Assembly: GCF_000374085.1 (NCBI RefSeq)
Contig: NZ_KB893422.1
Coordinates: forward strand, 36,697-100,696
DNA: 64,000 bases
From: Spirosoma spitsbergense DSM 19989
GTDB lineage: Bacteria; Bacteroidota; Bacteroidia; Cytophagales; Spirosomataceae
Direction of reading: 5' to 3'
The notes beneath the pieces were generated by a model. The model made no database searches. It saw only the letters and a list, made by a program, of their open reading frames with translations, and was not told where the DNA came from. The position numbers and the translations under genes were made by a program. Shown piece after piece: positions 1 to 8,683 of the stretch. The first letter of the stretch is position 1. Every line of letters starts with the position of its first letter.

Positions 1-616
1 AATGGCTTATCGCATGCAGGCTTCCGTACCGGAAACGCTCGATATCTCAAAAGAGCCGGACTATATTTTCGACATGTACGGCCCCGAAAGCCGCAAGCCC
101 GGTACGTTTGCTGCCAACTGCCTGCTGGCGCGTAAGCTGGTGGAGAAAGATGTGAAATTTGTGCAGTTATACCATCAGGGATGGGACCAGCACGGCAACC
201 TGCCGAATGATATCAAGACGCAGGCCAAAAGCGTCGATCAGGCGTCGGCAGCTCTGGTCATGGATTTGAAACAACGCGGGTTATTGGACGATACCCTCGT
301 CATCTGGGGTGGCGAGTTTGGTCGGGGTGCCTATTCGCAGGGGAAACTCACGCGGGACAACTACGGCCGCGACCACCACCCGCGGGCGTTTTCGGTCTGG
401 ATGGCCGGAGCCGGGGTGAAGAAAGGAATGGTCTACGGCGAAACGGATGACTTTGGCTATAACGTAGTCAACGAACCCGTTCACGTACATGATTTTCAGG
501 CAACAATTCTGCACCTGCTGGGCGTTGATCATGAAAAACTAACCTTTAAAAGTCAGGGCCGACGCTACCGCCTGACCGATGTGCATGGCAAGGTGGTGAA
601 GCCGATCCTGGTTTGA
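1..616 (+). CDS. DUF1501 family protein (C-terminal part, cut by window edge)
   Basis: This is the last ~204 residues of a protein whose beginning lies left of the window. The family (DUF1501) has an alkaline-phosphatase/sulfatase-like fold and usually travels with DUF1800 or DUF1553 cytochrome-type proteins in planctomycetes and Bacteroidota; the substrate is not known. Visible landmarks are GWDQHG (residues 60-65 of the visible part), GGEFGR (103-108), GRDHHP (122-127) and [14 protein letters not shown] (161-174), the usual order of conserved blocks, with His and Asp residues suited to metal binding. The stop at 614-616 is followed by a 118-nt gap before the next gene. The family call is firm; the function is unknown. 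Confidence 0.85.
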   Translation, partial: MAYRMQASVPETLDISKEPDYIFDMYGPESRKPGTFAANCLLARKLVEKDVKFVQLYHQGWDQHGNLPNDIKTQAKSVDQASAALVMDLKQRGLLDDTLVIWGGEFGRGAYSQGKLTRDNYGRDHHPRAFSVWMAGAGVKKGMVYGETDDFGYNVVNEPVHVHDFQATILHLLGVDHEKLTFKSQGRRYRLTDVHGKVVKPILV

Positions 617-734
617 AACTCCTGCACCTGTTACTTTCGACCCATAATGACTACCTCTCATTTTTTATAAAGTGAGCTAGAAAGCCTTACTTTACACCCT
701 AATTCTTTACAATCCAATTCTTTCCAGATTAAAC

Positions 735-1523
735 ATGCTTAACAGTCGTACAACCCGGAATTGCATTCTTTTTTTCCTGTTTCTAGCCTGTGTACTACAG
801 GCCGGACAGTCAGTTGGTTTTGCCCCTAAACGGGAGTTTTATCAGATTAAAATCTACCATCTCAAAGACGATAGCCAGAAAACCCGATTAGAAACCTACT
901 TAAAACAAGCCTACCTCCCGGCGTTGCATCGGGCAGGGATTGGGAAAGTAGGCGTTTTCAGCCCTGCTACCGACACCGATTCCCTGCTGTACGTGTTGAT
1001 TCCGTTCAAATCGGCCGATCAGTTCATCAATATTTCGGAGACCCTGGCAAAGGATAAAGCGTATACCACCGCCGGGCAGGACTACCTCAGTGCAGCCTTC
1101 GACAACCCGGCCTACAAGAACTTTGAATCGATTTTTATGGAAGCGTTTACGGGCATGCCTTCGCTGGTTGCCCCAAAATTAAAGTCGGATGCCTCGGACA
1201 AGATATATGAACTCCGTCGCTACGAAGCCGCTACCGAACAATTGCACGAGAACAAAATCAGTCAGTTCAACAACGGCGAACTGGATATTTTCAGCCGACT
1301 GGGTTTCAACACGGTGTTCTGCGGACAGGTAAAGGCGGGTGCCAAGCTACCCAGCATGATGTACATGACTTCGTTCGAGAACAAAGCCGAGCGCGATGCC
1401 CACTGGAAATCATTCAGCGCCGACCCGGCCTGGAAAACCCTGAATGCGTTACCTGAATACGCGCATAACTTCCTGCGGGCCGATATTTACCTGTTGCACC
1501 CAACCACCTATTCGGAGATTTAA
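735..1523 (+). CDS. NIPSNAP family exported protein
   Basis: A 262-residue protein with an N-terminal hydrophobic signal segment (about residues 8-25) and two copies of the NIPSNAP ferredoxin-like dimeric alpha/beta barrel. The first starts at FYQIKIYHLK and the second at IYELRRYEA (about residue 155), each followed by a long helix and a GFNTVF- or GVF-type strand. Bacteroidota carry many periplasmic NIPSNAP proteins of this two-domain layout, often near dehydrogenases or DUF1501/DUF1552 genes; no enzymatic activity is established. It lies downstream of the DUF1501 gene on the same strand, so co-expression is possible but not shown. The ATG follows an AT-rich stretch without a clear Shine-Dalgarno sequence, as is usual in this phylum. 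Confidence 0.85.
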   Translation: MLNSRTTRNCILFFLFLACVLQAGQSVGFAPKREFYQIKIYHLKDDSQKTRLETYLKQAYLPALHRAGIGKVGVFSPATDTDSLLYVLIPFKSADQFINISETLAKDKAYTTAGQDYLSAAFDNPAYKNFESIFMEAFTGMPSLVAPKLKSDASDKIYELRRYEAATEQLHENKISQFNNGELDIFSRLGFNTVFCGQVKAGAKLPSMMYMTSFENKAERDAHWKSFSADPAWKTLNALPEYAHNFLRADIYLLHPTTYSEI

Positions 1524-1803
1524 GCGGTTTGTAGCCAGGCACTACCTGTCTTTCTGAGTAGCTTTCCAGACTGGGATATCTATAGTGCGGATCTTTATCC
1601 ATTCTGTAGGTATCCCATTTCTCGTTCTGATGGGTAGATTCAGCGTGTTATGGTGAAAATAAACTCAGGGGATCTCTGGTCATTCAGTAGCACGTTTCAG
1701 GTCAAAATCCGGAAGAACCGGATTATTGAATCGGAATTCAGCTAAAGTGCTTATTTTTACGCTGCTCCCTATCGCTTTCCGCCCTACTTTACCTAGTTCT
1801 TTC

Positions 1804-2259
1804 ATGAAATACCTCCTCCTTTCCCTACTCGTAATGAGTGCCAGTGTTTCTGTTCTGGCCCAGAACAAACAGATCATCCAACCCCGTAAAGCACCCTCGC
1901 TGCCTTACCCATTCAGTCCGGGGGTGGTTAGCAACGGCCTGCTGTTCGTATCCGGGCAGGTGGGTACTGACCCGCAAACGGGTAAACTGGTTGCTGGTGG
2001 TATCGAAGCAGAAACTACCCAGGTGATCCAGAATATCAAAAACGTACTGGAAGATGCCGGAACTTCGCTCAATGACGTTGTCAGTGTAACGGTTTACCTG
2101 AGCAACATGGATGATTTTCCGAAGATGAATGCGGTATACAAAACGTTCTTCACTGAAGGAGCCTACCCCGCCCGAACCACCGTTGGCGTCGCTAAACTTG
2201 TATATGGATCCGCTGTCGAAATAACCATGACCGCAGCCATGCCATCACCGAAGAAATGA
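1804..2259 (+). CDS. RidA family protein with signal peptide
   Basis: A 151-residue Rid/YjgF/YER057c/UK114 protein. The reading frame is open back to 1726, but the start at 1804 is preferred because it gives a clean signal peptide (MKYLLLSLLVMSASVSVLAQ) with cleavage near AQ. The mature part has the hallmarks: PYPFSPGVVSNG, LLFVSGQVGTDPQTG, the middle helix VIQNIKNVLEDAG, the strand VVSVTVYLSNM, and near the end PARTTVGVAKL with the Arg that in RidA contacts the carboxylate of imine/enamine substrates, plus a VEITMTA strand. RidA itself deaminates reactive 2-aminoacrylate in the cytoplasm, so export here suggests a periplasmic role, as in other exported members. It stands alone and is followed by a convergent small gene. 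Confidence 0.88.
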   Translation: MKYLLLSLLVMSASVSVLAQNKQIIQPRKAPSLPYPFSPGVVSNGLLFVSGQVGTDPQTGKLVAGGIEAETTQVIQNIKNVLEDAGTSLNDVVSVTVYLSNMDDFPKMNAVYKTFFTEGAYPARTTVGVAKLVYGSAVEITMTAAMPSPKK

Positions 2260-2331
2260 CGAGCGTTGTGTCGACATAAAGCCCAGACCGAGCCAAAGCT
2301 GACCACTGGTGGAAACGTACATCCTGCCGGA

Positions 2332-2541
2332 TTATGATTCGCGAACCAAGTTGACCCCCGTGACCAGAAAAATCATGCCCACGATAAACGGAGCAGCCGA
2401 TTCGGCTTTGGATATGTGCATGCCTAATACGGCTTTCCCTTCAGACAGGAAAGCCACCAGAGCAAACAGAACGACAACAACCCCCAATACGGTGAGTGAT
2501 GCGCCAAAAAAACGCCGAAAATTCGTATTATTATTGTCCAT
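2332..2541 (-). CDS. small two-helix membrane protein
   Basis: A 69-residue protein with two predicted membrane helices, about residues 14-33 (ASLTVLGVVVVLFALVAFL) and 49-65 (APFIVGMIFLVTGVNLV), separated by a short loop with a charged patch. The N terminus is Asn- and Arg-rich (MDNNNTNFRRFF). I do not recognise a named family; it resembles the many short integral membrane proteins of Cytophagales. It is called real because its hydrophobic pattern is coherent, it has an ATG start with an A-rich leader, and no better frame overlaps it. It lies downstream of the CCA-adding enzyme on the same strand only by about 80 nt upstream of the latter's 3' end, so it is transcribed separately or by read-through. 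Function unknown. Confidence 0.6.
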   Translation of the reverse strand: MDNNNTNFRRFFGASLTVLGVVVVLFALVAFLSEGKAVLGMHISKAESAAPFIVGMIFLVTGVNLVRES

Positions 2542-2621
2542 AAAGTAAAGTAATAGAATGTAGCATGAATACTAAGAATAAACGGTACCTGTTAACAAAT
2601 GAGCGGGTTATTGTTCACTCG

Positions 2622-4088
2622 TCATGCTGCGTTCGTCTTCGTTGTCAATCCACGCTTGCGCCCTTCTGCCAGTAGAAATGGGTACGCTTCATCGAGCGAA
2701 TTAGGGATAAGTCCATCCAGAATAGCTTCCCGCATCATCGTTTTCAGTTCACCAACTTCTTTGGATGGGGTCAGATTAAACGTTTCCATAATTAACTCAC
2801 CCGTTATCACTGGCTGAAAGTTACGTAGCTTATCGCGTTCTTCAAGGTCATGAAGTTTTCGTTCCACCCGGTCGAAATTACGCAGGTGTTTCTGCACTTT
2901 CTCGTAATTTTTCGAGGTAATATCAGCCCGGCATAACGCCATTAAGCCCTCCAAATCGTCACCCGCATCGACCAGTAACCGGCGCAGGGCCGAATCGGTA
3001 ATCTGCTCTTTTGTCAAGGCGATGGGTCGCAGGTGCAGCCGCACGAGCTTTTGTACAAACCGCATGTGTTCATTGAGGGGTAATTTCAGTCGGCGAAAAA
3101 TGTTGGGTACCCACCGGGCCCCCATATCCTCATGGCCGTGAAACGTCCAGCCCACTTTGGCATCGAACCGTTTGGTAGCGGGCTTGGCAATATCATGCAG
3201 TAAAGCCGCCCAGCGAAGCCATAGTTCATTTTCCGGATCAACCGGATTAGCGCGGGCAGCAATATTGTCGAGAACCTGTAACGTGTGGTAAAAATTATCC
3301 TTATGCCCCTTTCCTTCAATCGTTTCAACACCTCTCAGGGCAATCAACTCAGGGAAAATTCGCTCCAGCAGGCCCGCATGATATAACAGTTTGAAACCAT
3401 ACGAAGGCGTAGGCGACAGAACGATTTTGTTTAATTCATCAATTATTCGCTCCGGCGATACAATGGTGATCCGTTCGTTCATCCGTACGATAGCCTCGAA
3501 TGTATCCGGCTCAATATCAAAGCCCAACTGCGACGCAAACCGGATGGCCCGCATCATGCGCAGGGGGTCATCCGAAAAAGTACCATCCGGGCCACCCTGA
3601 ATCTGGCTGGAGGGGGTTCGGATAATTTTCCGTTTCAGGTCTTTCAGGCCATCGAACGGATCGAGCAGTTCGCCAAAATCAGCCTTGTTCAGGCTGATTC
3701 CCATGGCATTGATCGTAAAATCCCGGCGGTTCTGATCGTCTTCCAGCGTGCCGTCTTCTACAATCGGTTTGCGCGAATCAGCCCGGTACGATTCTTTGCG
3801 GGCACCAACAAACTCAACCTCCAGCCCCTCCCCTTCCTGATTAATCCGCAGCATGGCCGTGCCAAAATTTGGAAACACCGCTACGGTAGCCTGCACCGAT
3901 TTACCAACCGCTTCGGCCAGTTGTATACCACTCCCAATGCACACCACATCAATATCTTTCGATGGGCGGGTCAGAACTAAATCGCGGACAAATCCACCAA
4001 TGACATAAACTTGCAAACCAAGCAGATCGGCCTGATGGGCAATGATGTCGAAGATTGGATTCTTATGTAATGTATCGCTGAAATTCAT
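2622..4088 (-). CDS. cca: CCA tRNA nucleotidyltransferase with HD domain
   Basis: A 488-residue class II nucleotidyltransferase that adds or repairs the 3' CCA of tRNAs. The head domain has GGFVRD (31-36), the catalytic DxD in DIDVV (45-49), RRDFTINAM (121-129) and the DDPLRMMRAIRFA block (173-185) for template-independent nucleotide choice. A C-terminal HD phosphohydrolase-type domain has HD at 298-299 and an upstream His in FYHTL, as in the HD-containing bacterial forms. Length fits the Bacteroidota family. Its ATG overlaps the stop of the upstream Sua5-like gene by 4 nt (ATGA), so the two are co-transcribed and probably translationally coupled, joining two tRNA-related functions. Confidence 0.95.
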   Translation of the reverse strand: MNFSDTLHKNPIFDIIAHQADLLGLQVYVIGGFVRDLVLTRPSKDIDVVCIGSGIQLAEAVGKSVQATVAVFPNFGTAMLRINQEGEGLEVEFVGARKESYRADSRKPIVEDGTLEDDQNRRDFTINAMGISLNKADFGELLDPFDGLKDLKRKIIRTPSSQIQGGPDGTFSDDPLRMMRAIRFASQLGFDIEPDTFEAIVRMNERITIVSPERIIDELNKIVLSPTPSYGFKLLYHAGLLERIFPELIALRGVETIEGKGHKDNFYHTLQVLDNIAARANPVDPENELWLRWAALLHDIAKPATKRFDAKVGWTFHGHEDMGARWVPNIFRRLKLPLNEHMRFVQKLVRLHLRPIALTKEQITDSALRRLLVDAGDDLEGLMALCRADITSKNYEKVQKHLRNFDRVERKLHDLEERDKLRNFQPVITGELIMETFNLTPSKEVGELKTMMREAILDGLIPNSLDEAYPFLLAEGRKRGLTTKTNAA

Positions 4089-4654
4089 TTTCTGATAAAA
4101 CTTACCTCCCCGTTAACTTTAAGCCGTAGTATACGGGGTCGTTTGGGCATGGCAGGCAGGGTTCCAAACCGAATGGTGATGAGGGATTCGACCGATCCCG
4201 GCAACGATAGGGACTCAAACGGAATAGTAAGCAGCCCTCGTCCGAAACTGCCAATCAGACGTTGTACATCCGTACTCAGCGACCGCCGGACGGCCAATTG
4301 TTCGTTTACCGGTGTTTCCGCGCTTCCGGCCGCCAGTTTTGCTGCTGATTGCCAAACGACGGAGGATACATTTTTGCCCTGATCATACACCACAATGAGC
4401 GGGTCTTCGGCGAAGTCGACCAGATCATAGGCTACATCGGGTAGTTTGGCTACGTATAAACCTAATTGATCCGTTTTTTCGATCAGCACCGTTGGCTGCA
4501 AACCGGTAGCCATAAAGGGCATTAGGGCAATGAGTTGCCCAATGGCTTTCTCATTAACAGGGTCAGCCGCAATGGACCAGCCGGTTTCATCGGCAAGGGC
4601 AATAAGCTGGCCCTGCCGAAGCTGAAAAGCGATGTCGCGTATGGGTAAAGTCAT
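4085..4654 (-). CDS. divergent Sua5/YciO/YrdC/YwlC-family protein
   Basis: About 189 residues from the ATG at 4654 (an in-frame ATG at 4669 is also possible). The N terminus, GQLIALADETGWSIAADP followed by NEKAIGQLIAL, aligns with the YrdC signature (PTDTVWGLGCDP then a Lys/Leu-rich helix). The middle, LPDVAYDLVDFAEDPLIVVYD, matches the region of Bacteroidota threonylcarbamoyl-AMP synthases that usually reads VPEVAWDLIE...PLTLI. However the basic K-R/K...PL segment expected after the first helix is replaced by FMATGLQPTVLI, and the later SxN region is poorly kept. Normal family members make L-threonylcarbamoyladenylate for the t6A tRNA modification. This copy may be an altered or inactive paralogue. 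It overlaps cca by 4 nt. Confidence 0.7.
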   Translation of the reverse strand: MTLPIRDIAFQLRQGQLIALADETGWSIAADPVNEKAIGQLIALMPFMATGLQPTVLIEKTDQLGLYVAKLPDVAYDLVDFAEDPLIVVYDQGKNVSSVVWQSAAKLAAGSAETPVNEQLAVRRSLSTDVQRLIGSFGRGLLTIPFESLSLPGSVESLITIRFGTLPAMPKRPRILRLKVNGEVSFIRK

Positions 4655-4668
4655 GGATAAGTAAACCA

Positions 4669-4676
4669 CAAAAATA
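4669..4676 (-). promoter_or_regulatory. candidate Bacteroidota -7 box before the Sua5-like gene
   Basis: On the minus strand these bases read TATTTTTG, a full match to the TAnnTTTG -7 element of the Bacteroidota primary sigma factor. It sits about 15 nt before the ATG at 4654, giving a very short leader. A TTTG lies upstream but at a spacing of 12 rather than ~19 nt, so the -33 element is unconvincing. Confidence 0.35.
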
Positions 4677-4823
4677 CGGCAAGTTTACCAAACCACGATA
4701 GCTATCGGGAAGATGGCCGCTAATGCGCCATAGCTGACGAACAAAATAAAGACTGGAACGTTGTTTGTTCGGTCCAGTACTTTCTCCATTAACGTTACTT
4801 CTTACTCCCCCCTTTTCACTAAT

Positions 4824-5933
4824 ATGACGACTACCGAATCTCACCCCCATTACCACCAGTTTTCGCTCACCCTGCTTTCGCTGGCTATTTTGACAGCCGC
4901 TATTTATCTGGGACAGGATATTCTGGTACCACTCGCCCTGGCTGGCCTGATTGCCGTACTACTTCGCCCCGTCGAAAGGAGATTTACTCAGTGGGGTATG
5001 CATAAAGCTATTTCCATCAGTCTGGCTGTGCTTTTGGCAATTATTCTGGTATCAGGTGTAGCGATTCTCATGTCTATGCAGTTATCAGATTTTGCCGATG
5101 ATCTCCCCAAAATTCGTCGTAACCTAAGCGACTCTCTCCACGATATGAAGCAATGGGTTCGTCGGGAATACAACGTAAGTTACCGCGATCAGGACAAGTA
5201 CATAAAGAAGGCACAGGCCGAAACCCTCGACAGTTTGCAGAGCACCGATACGCTGGGCTTCATTACGGGTCCACTGGGCACGCTCACCCTGATTCCGATC
5301 TACGTTTTTTTGCTGCTCTACTACCGTAGCATGTTACTCCACTTTGTTGTCGTACTTTTTTCAGAAAAACACACAGCGCGGGTAAAGGAAGTTTTGGGCG
5401 AAATAAAAGCCGTCGTTCAGAATTACATGGTTGGGCTACTGATCGAAACCGCCTGTGTAGCGGCACTGAACTTCGTTGGGCTACTCATCTTAGGCGTTCA
5501 ATATGCGTTGCTTCTGAGCGTTATGGCCGCCATTCTTAACCTGATTCCGTATATCGGGGGGCTGGTGGCCACGGCGCTGACGGTACTGATCACGTTTAGC
5601 AATAACCCCGAGTTATCCGTAGCACTGGGCGTGGTTGGTGTCTTTTTAGTGGTGCAGTTTATTGACAACAACGTATTTGTACCGCTCATTGTAGCCTCCA
5701 AGGTTCGGGTCAATGCGCTGGTTTCTATTCTGGGTGTGCTCATCGGTGGTACGCTGGCAGGTGTATCGGGTATGTTCCTGTCGATACCGGCTATTGCTAT
5801 CCTGAAAGTTATTTTTGATCGGGTAGACAGCCTAAGGCCCTGGGGCGTTCTGCTGGGTGACCAAACCCCCGAAGAAGCCGGTAGTAACCTGTTTCGATTG
5901 CCCAGACGCCGACAAAAAAAGATTGCTGCGTAA
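4824..5933 (+). CDS. AI-2E/PerM-type transporter (UPF0118)
   Basis: A 369-residue polytopic membrane protein. The frame is open from 4761, but the ATG at 4824 (MTTTESHPHYHQ) immediately precedes the first membrane segment and is preferred. Hydrophobic segments come as an N-terminal pair (LTLLSLAILTAAIYLG, LVPLALAGLIAVLL), a third (ISISLAVLLAIILVSGVAIL), a large soluble loop (about residues 80-150), then TLTLIPIYVFLLLYY and four more, ending with the family's IPYIGGLVATAL and GGTLAGVSGMFLSIPAIAILK signatures. Members export autoinducer-2 (TqsA) or exchange Na+ for H+; the substrate cannot be set from sequence. The basic tail (RRRQKKIAA) is likely cytoplasmic. It stands alone between minus-strand genes. 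Confidence 0.88.
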   Translation: MTTTESHPHYHQFSLTLLSLAILTAAIYLGQDILVPLALAGLIAVLLRPVERRFTQWGMHKAISISLAVLLAIILVSGVAILMSMQLSDFADDLPKIRRNLSDSLHDMKQWVRREYNVSYRDQDKYIKKAQAETLDSLQSTDTLGFITGPLGTLTLIPIYVFLLLYYRSMLLHFVVVLFSEKHTARVKEVLGEIKAVVQNYMVGLLIETACVAALNFVGLLILGVQYALLLSVMAAILNLIPYIGGLVATALTVLITFSNNPELSVALGVVGVFLVVQFIDNNVFVPLIVASKVRVNALVSILGVLIGGTLAGVSGMFLSIPAIAILKVIFDRVDSLRPWGVLLGDQTPEEAGSNLFRLPRRRQKKIAA

Positions 5934-6064
5934 GTTGCTGCGTAAGCATTCACAAGAAGCAGAATCGTATCTGGCTACCAGTCCAGTGCTTGTCTACTTT
6001 ATTTTATCAGAAGCTGTTTGAGTTACTTGCTTTGGGCGCAAAACTCAGACAGCCTCTTGGGCTT

Positions 6065-7072
6065 TTAACTGTAAAGTTTCCTGATAACCTCTTGCTGAGT
6101 TCGAGCAAACTGCTGTCGATCAGCCGGTTGCCCCAGTAACGTATTCGGTGGGTATACACTATGGTTCGCGTAACTTTCCGTGTAGAGTTCATACCGCTGC
6201 CGGGCCATTAAGTTACCCAGGGCGGGCCGCTGCCTGAACTCGCGCAGGGCAGCCAGGTCAATATCCGCATTGGCAACAATACTTTCGCCATAACCGGCTT
6301 CGGCCAGGACAATACCTTTCGGATCGATGATTTTTGAACTGCCATCCGCCGTATTGAGCGGAACCGAACTTCCCGATATACCCGCCGAGTTAGCTGATAC
6401 CACATAGGCCATATTTTCGGCAGCACGGGCCAGCTTGGCTACTTTTCGGTGCGTTAATAAGGGACTGCCCACTTCGGATGTTGCATGCAGCAGCACTTCG
6501 GCACCCCGCATGGCCAGGCAACGGGCTACTTCAGGATAGAGAATATCTTCGGAGGCAATGCAGGCCAGATTCCCGATATTGGTTTTCACGACCGGAAACA
6601 GAGAATCGTACCCATAAGCATCCAGGTACAGCTCCCATACATCGTGCGGTGTGGGTACATACATGGTATTGAGTCGGCGATAGCGCAGGATTACGTCGCC
6701 GTTTGGGCCCATAATAAAGCTCGTCTGGAAATAGAGTTCCGGAAAGAAAGGGTCCTGTTCGTAGGCATTGCCCGAAAAGTAAAGTTGCTGCCGCTGAACC
6801 ATTGCTCCCAGCGCTTCGTAAATCCGACCATCAATATCCAGAGCCGCTTTCTCCCGCCACTGGTCCACCGTTTCGGTTACGGGCGGACCGGTGAGGAAAT
6901 ATTCCGGTGCCACAATGAGCAGCGTATCGCGGCCGAGAACACCGACCGACGCCATTATCTGTTGCTCGATGCGTTCGATAGTCTTGAGCATTACTGCTTC
7001 GGCTTCATCGCGGTTTTGGCAGGAATTTACGGTCTGGCAGGTTACCTGAAGGGCAAGGGCTTTGTAAGACAT
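6065..7072 (-). CDS. nitrilase-fold (carbon-nitrogen hydrolase) protein with altered triad
   Basis: A 335-residue protein of the carbon-nitrogen hydrolase superfamily: the N-terminal strand KALALQVTCQ, the Glu region IVAPEYF (E57), the YRxxN region (R131-N135 neighbourhood), and LYPEVARCLAMRGAEVLLH, which is the stretch right after the nucleophile. In active nitrilases the Cys lies six residues before that Pro; here the position is Ser174 (ASEDILYP), and the usual catalytic Lys of the YRK motif is Arg133. Cys171 is three residues early. So the classic Glu-Lys-Cys triad reads Glu-Arg-Ser. It may be an inactive or specialised member; substrate unknown. It stands alone on the minus strand and is divergent from bshB1. 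Confidence 0.82.
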   Translation of the reverse strand: MSYKALALQVTCQTVNSCQNRDEAEAVMLKTIERIEQQIMASVGVLGRDTLLIVAPEYFLTGPPVTETVDQWREKAALDIDGRIYEALGAMVQRQQLYFSGNAYEQDPFFPELYFQTSFIMGPNGDVILRYRRLNTMYVPTPHDVWELYLDAYGYDSLFPVVKTNIGNLACIASEDILYPEVARCLAMRGAEVLLHATSEVGSPLLTHRKVAKLARAAENMAYVVSANSAGISGSSVPLNTADGSSKIIDPKGIVLAEAGYGESIVANADIDLAALREFRQRPALGNLMARQRYELYTESYANHSVYPPNTLLGQPADRQQFARTQQEVIRKLYS

Positions 7073-7219
7073 ACGGTCAGTACTTCTAACTAGTTTACGG
7101 TTGGGTTGCCAAAGTAAGATGTTTCTGCCAATAAACCTGAACCAGCTATTTTTATAGAGGGCTGGAACAAATTAACGGGCTGGTGAATTATCTAGCTGCT
7201 TACAGTTAAACAAAACCAC

Positions 7220-7939
7220 ATGAACGTTGACGTACTGGCTATTGGAGCCCACCCCGATGATATTGAAATGACTTGTGCGGGTACCGTACTCTCTTTAGTC
7301 AACCAGGGAAAAATGGTAGCGGGTGTCGACCTCACCCGGGGTGAACTGGGTACACGGGGAACCCCCGAAATCCGCTTGCAGGAGTCGGCGGAAGGGTCCA
7401 GAATTATGAAACTGGTGGCCCGCGAAAACATGGGATTTCGGGACGGTTTTTTTCGGAACGATGAAGAACATCAGATGGCCCTTATCCCCATTATCCGGCA
7501 ATTTCGACCCACCATTGTGCTGACCAACACACCAGACGACCGTCATCCCGATCATGGTCGGGCGGCCGAACTGGTCGCTGAAGCCTGTTTTTACGCTGGC
7601 TTACGCCAAATTAAAACAGTTGGCAAGGATGGTGAGCCTCAGGAAGCGCACCGGCCAGCATACATATACCATTTCATTCAGGATCGCTCCCTGAAACCTG
7701 ATTTCGTTATGGATATAACGCCTTACTGGTCCCAAAAACTGGAAGCGATCAAAGCGTATAAGAGTCAGTTTTTCAATCCAGCGAGCGACGAGCCACAAAG
7801 CTACATTTCGGGCGAGCCGTTCATGAGATTTCTGGAGTCGCGCACCCGCGAGCATGGCCACATGATTGGTGTTGAGTTTGGGGAAGGTTTTATTAGTAAA
7901 CGGATGCTGGGCATCCAGGATTTGTTTGCGCTGGTATAA
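7220..7939 (+). CDS. bshB1: bacillithiol biosynthesis deacetylase BshB1
   Basis: A 239-residue PIG-L/LmbE-type zinc deacetylase. The metal site is AHPDD (His11, Asp13, Asp14) plus HPDH (109-112). The surrounding blocks LTRGELGTRGTPEIR, GFRDGFF and the C-terminal YKSQF...FLESRTREHGHMIGVEFGEGF are those of BshB1, which removes acetyl from GlcNAc-malate to give GlcN-malate in bacillithiol synthesis. The family assignment is strong because the GTRGT and FLESR...GEGF segments separate BshB1 from other LmbE proteins. No bshA or bshC is adjacent in this window, as is usual for the scattered bsh genes of Bacteroidota. It may also act on related conjugates. Confidence 0.93.
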   Translation: MNVDVLAIGAHPDDIEMTCAGTVLSLVNQGKMVAGVDLTRGELGTRGTPEIRLQESAEGSRIMKLVARENMGFRDGFFRNDEEHQMALIPIIRQFRPTIVLTNTPDDRHPDHGRAAELVAEACFYAGLRQIKTVGKDGEPQEAHRPAYIYHFIQDRSLKPDFVMDITPYWSQKLEAIKAYKSQFFNPASDEPQSYISGEPFMRFLESRTREHGHMIGVEFGEGFISKRMLGIQDLFALV

Positions 7940-7972
7940 TGCCCCGCCTGTACCCATTACTCAACGGTAACG

Positions 7973-8644
7973 TCAGGGGCAGAAAATTTTGTAGAATGTA
8001 TAACTAACGGTCAACGCCGTATAGGTATAGCTGTCAAACAGTGCCGGATTACTCTGCGTTGTTTTGGTTAGCGCGGAGCCAAAGGTTAAATCGGCTAATC
8101 CATCCAGGTAATCATGCCTCGTAAAGCGGGTGCCAAACTCCAGCCCGATGCTCCAGGGACGTTTTATTTCGTATTTAACCCCGATTCCCAATGGATATGT
8201 AACAACCCCGCCTGCTTTTATGACATCGTTTTTGAAGCGGCACAGGCCAACGCCACCAAACACATAGGGCGTCCAGTTTTTGACCCTCGGCGAGGATACA
8301 TAATTCAAAAAATTGTATTCCAGATCGACAGACACCTCGCTGATGTTTGTGCGGAAAGAGTAATTGCGTGCCTGCTGTAGGGGGTCTTTACTAAACCGGT
8401 CTTCGGCCCGGAAAGTACCAATATCACCAGCTGCCCGTATTGAGAAAGACCGGCTGACGTTGTAGCGAAAAAAAGCACCCGCGCCCGGGCTGAAAAAACG
8501 GGGATTCAGTGCCGGAGCCACGTCGCCTTTATACAGCATACCGCCCAGACTGGCTCCAAGTTCAATTTTTTGTGCTTGTGTACTTAAACTGATAAAAAGC
8601 CCGGCCATAAGTAGCCAGGCTCTGATTCTTTGGTATCTGTGCAT
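7973..8644 (-). CDS. DUF6089-type outer-membrane beta-barrel protein (copy 2)
   Basis: About 223 residues from the ATG at 8644; the frame extends to 8665 but the later start gives a standard signal peptide (RIRAWLLMAGLFISLSTQAQ). The mature part alternates polar and hydrophobic residues with aromatic ends typical of a small porin-like barrel: ELGASLGGMLYKGD, NVSRSFSIRAAGDIGTFRA, TPYVFGGVGLCRF, WSIGLEFGTRFTRHDYLDGLAD, and a terminal Tyr-Phe strand. The YLDG and TPYVFGG blocks mark the DUF6089 family. It directly follows a longer paralogue with which it shares these blocks, so the pair is a tandem duplication. Function is unknown; the family is commonly found beside NAD kinase in this phylum. 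Confidence 0.85.
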   Translation of the reverse strand: MHRYQRIRAWLLMAGLFISLSTQAQKIELGASLGGMLYKGDVAPALNPRFFSPGAGAFFRYNVSRSFSIRAAGDIGTFRAEDRFSKDPLQQARNYSFRTNISEVSVDLEYNFLNYVSSPRVKNWTPYVFGGVGLCRFKNDVIKAGGVVTYPLGIGVKYEIKRPWSIGLEFGTRFTRHDYLDGLADLTFGSALTKTTQSNPALFDSYTYTALTVSYTFYKIFCP

Positions 8645-8683
8645 ATAGCCGGTGGCAGCAAACACCAGGTTTGCTGCCTGAAG

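Noticed and set aside
1726..1803. Upstream extension of the RidA ORF
   Set aside because: The extra residues have no similarity to RidA and would displace the clear signal peptide.
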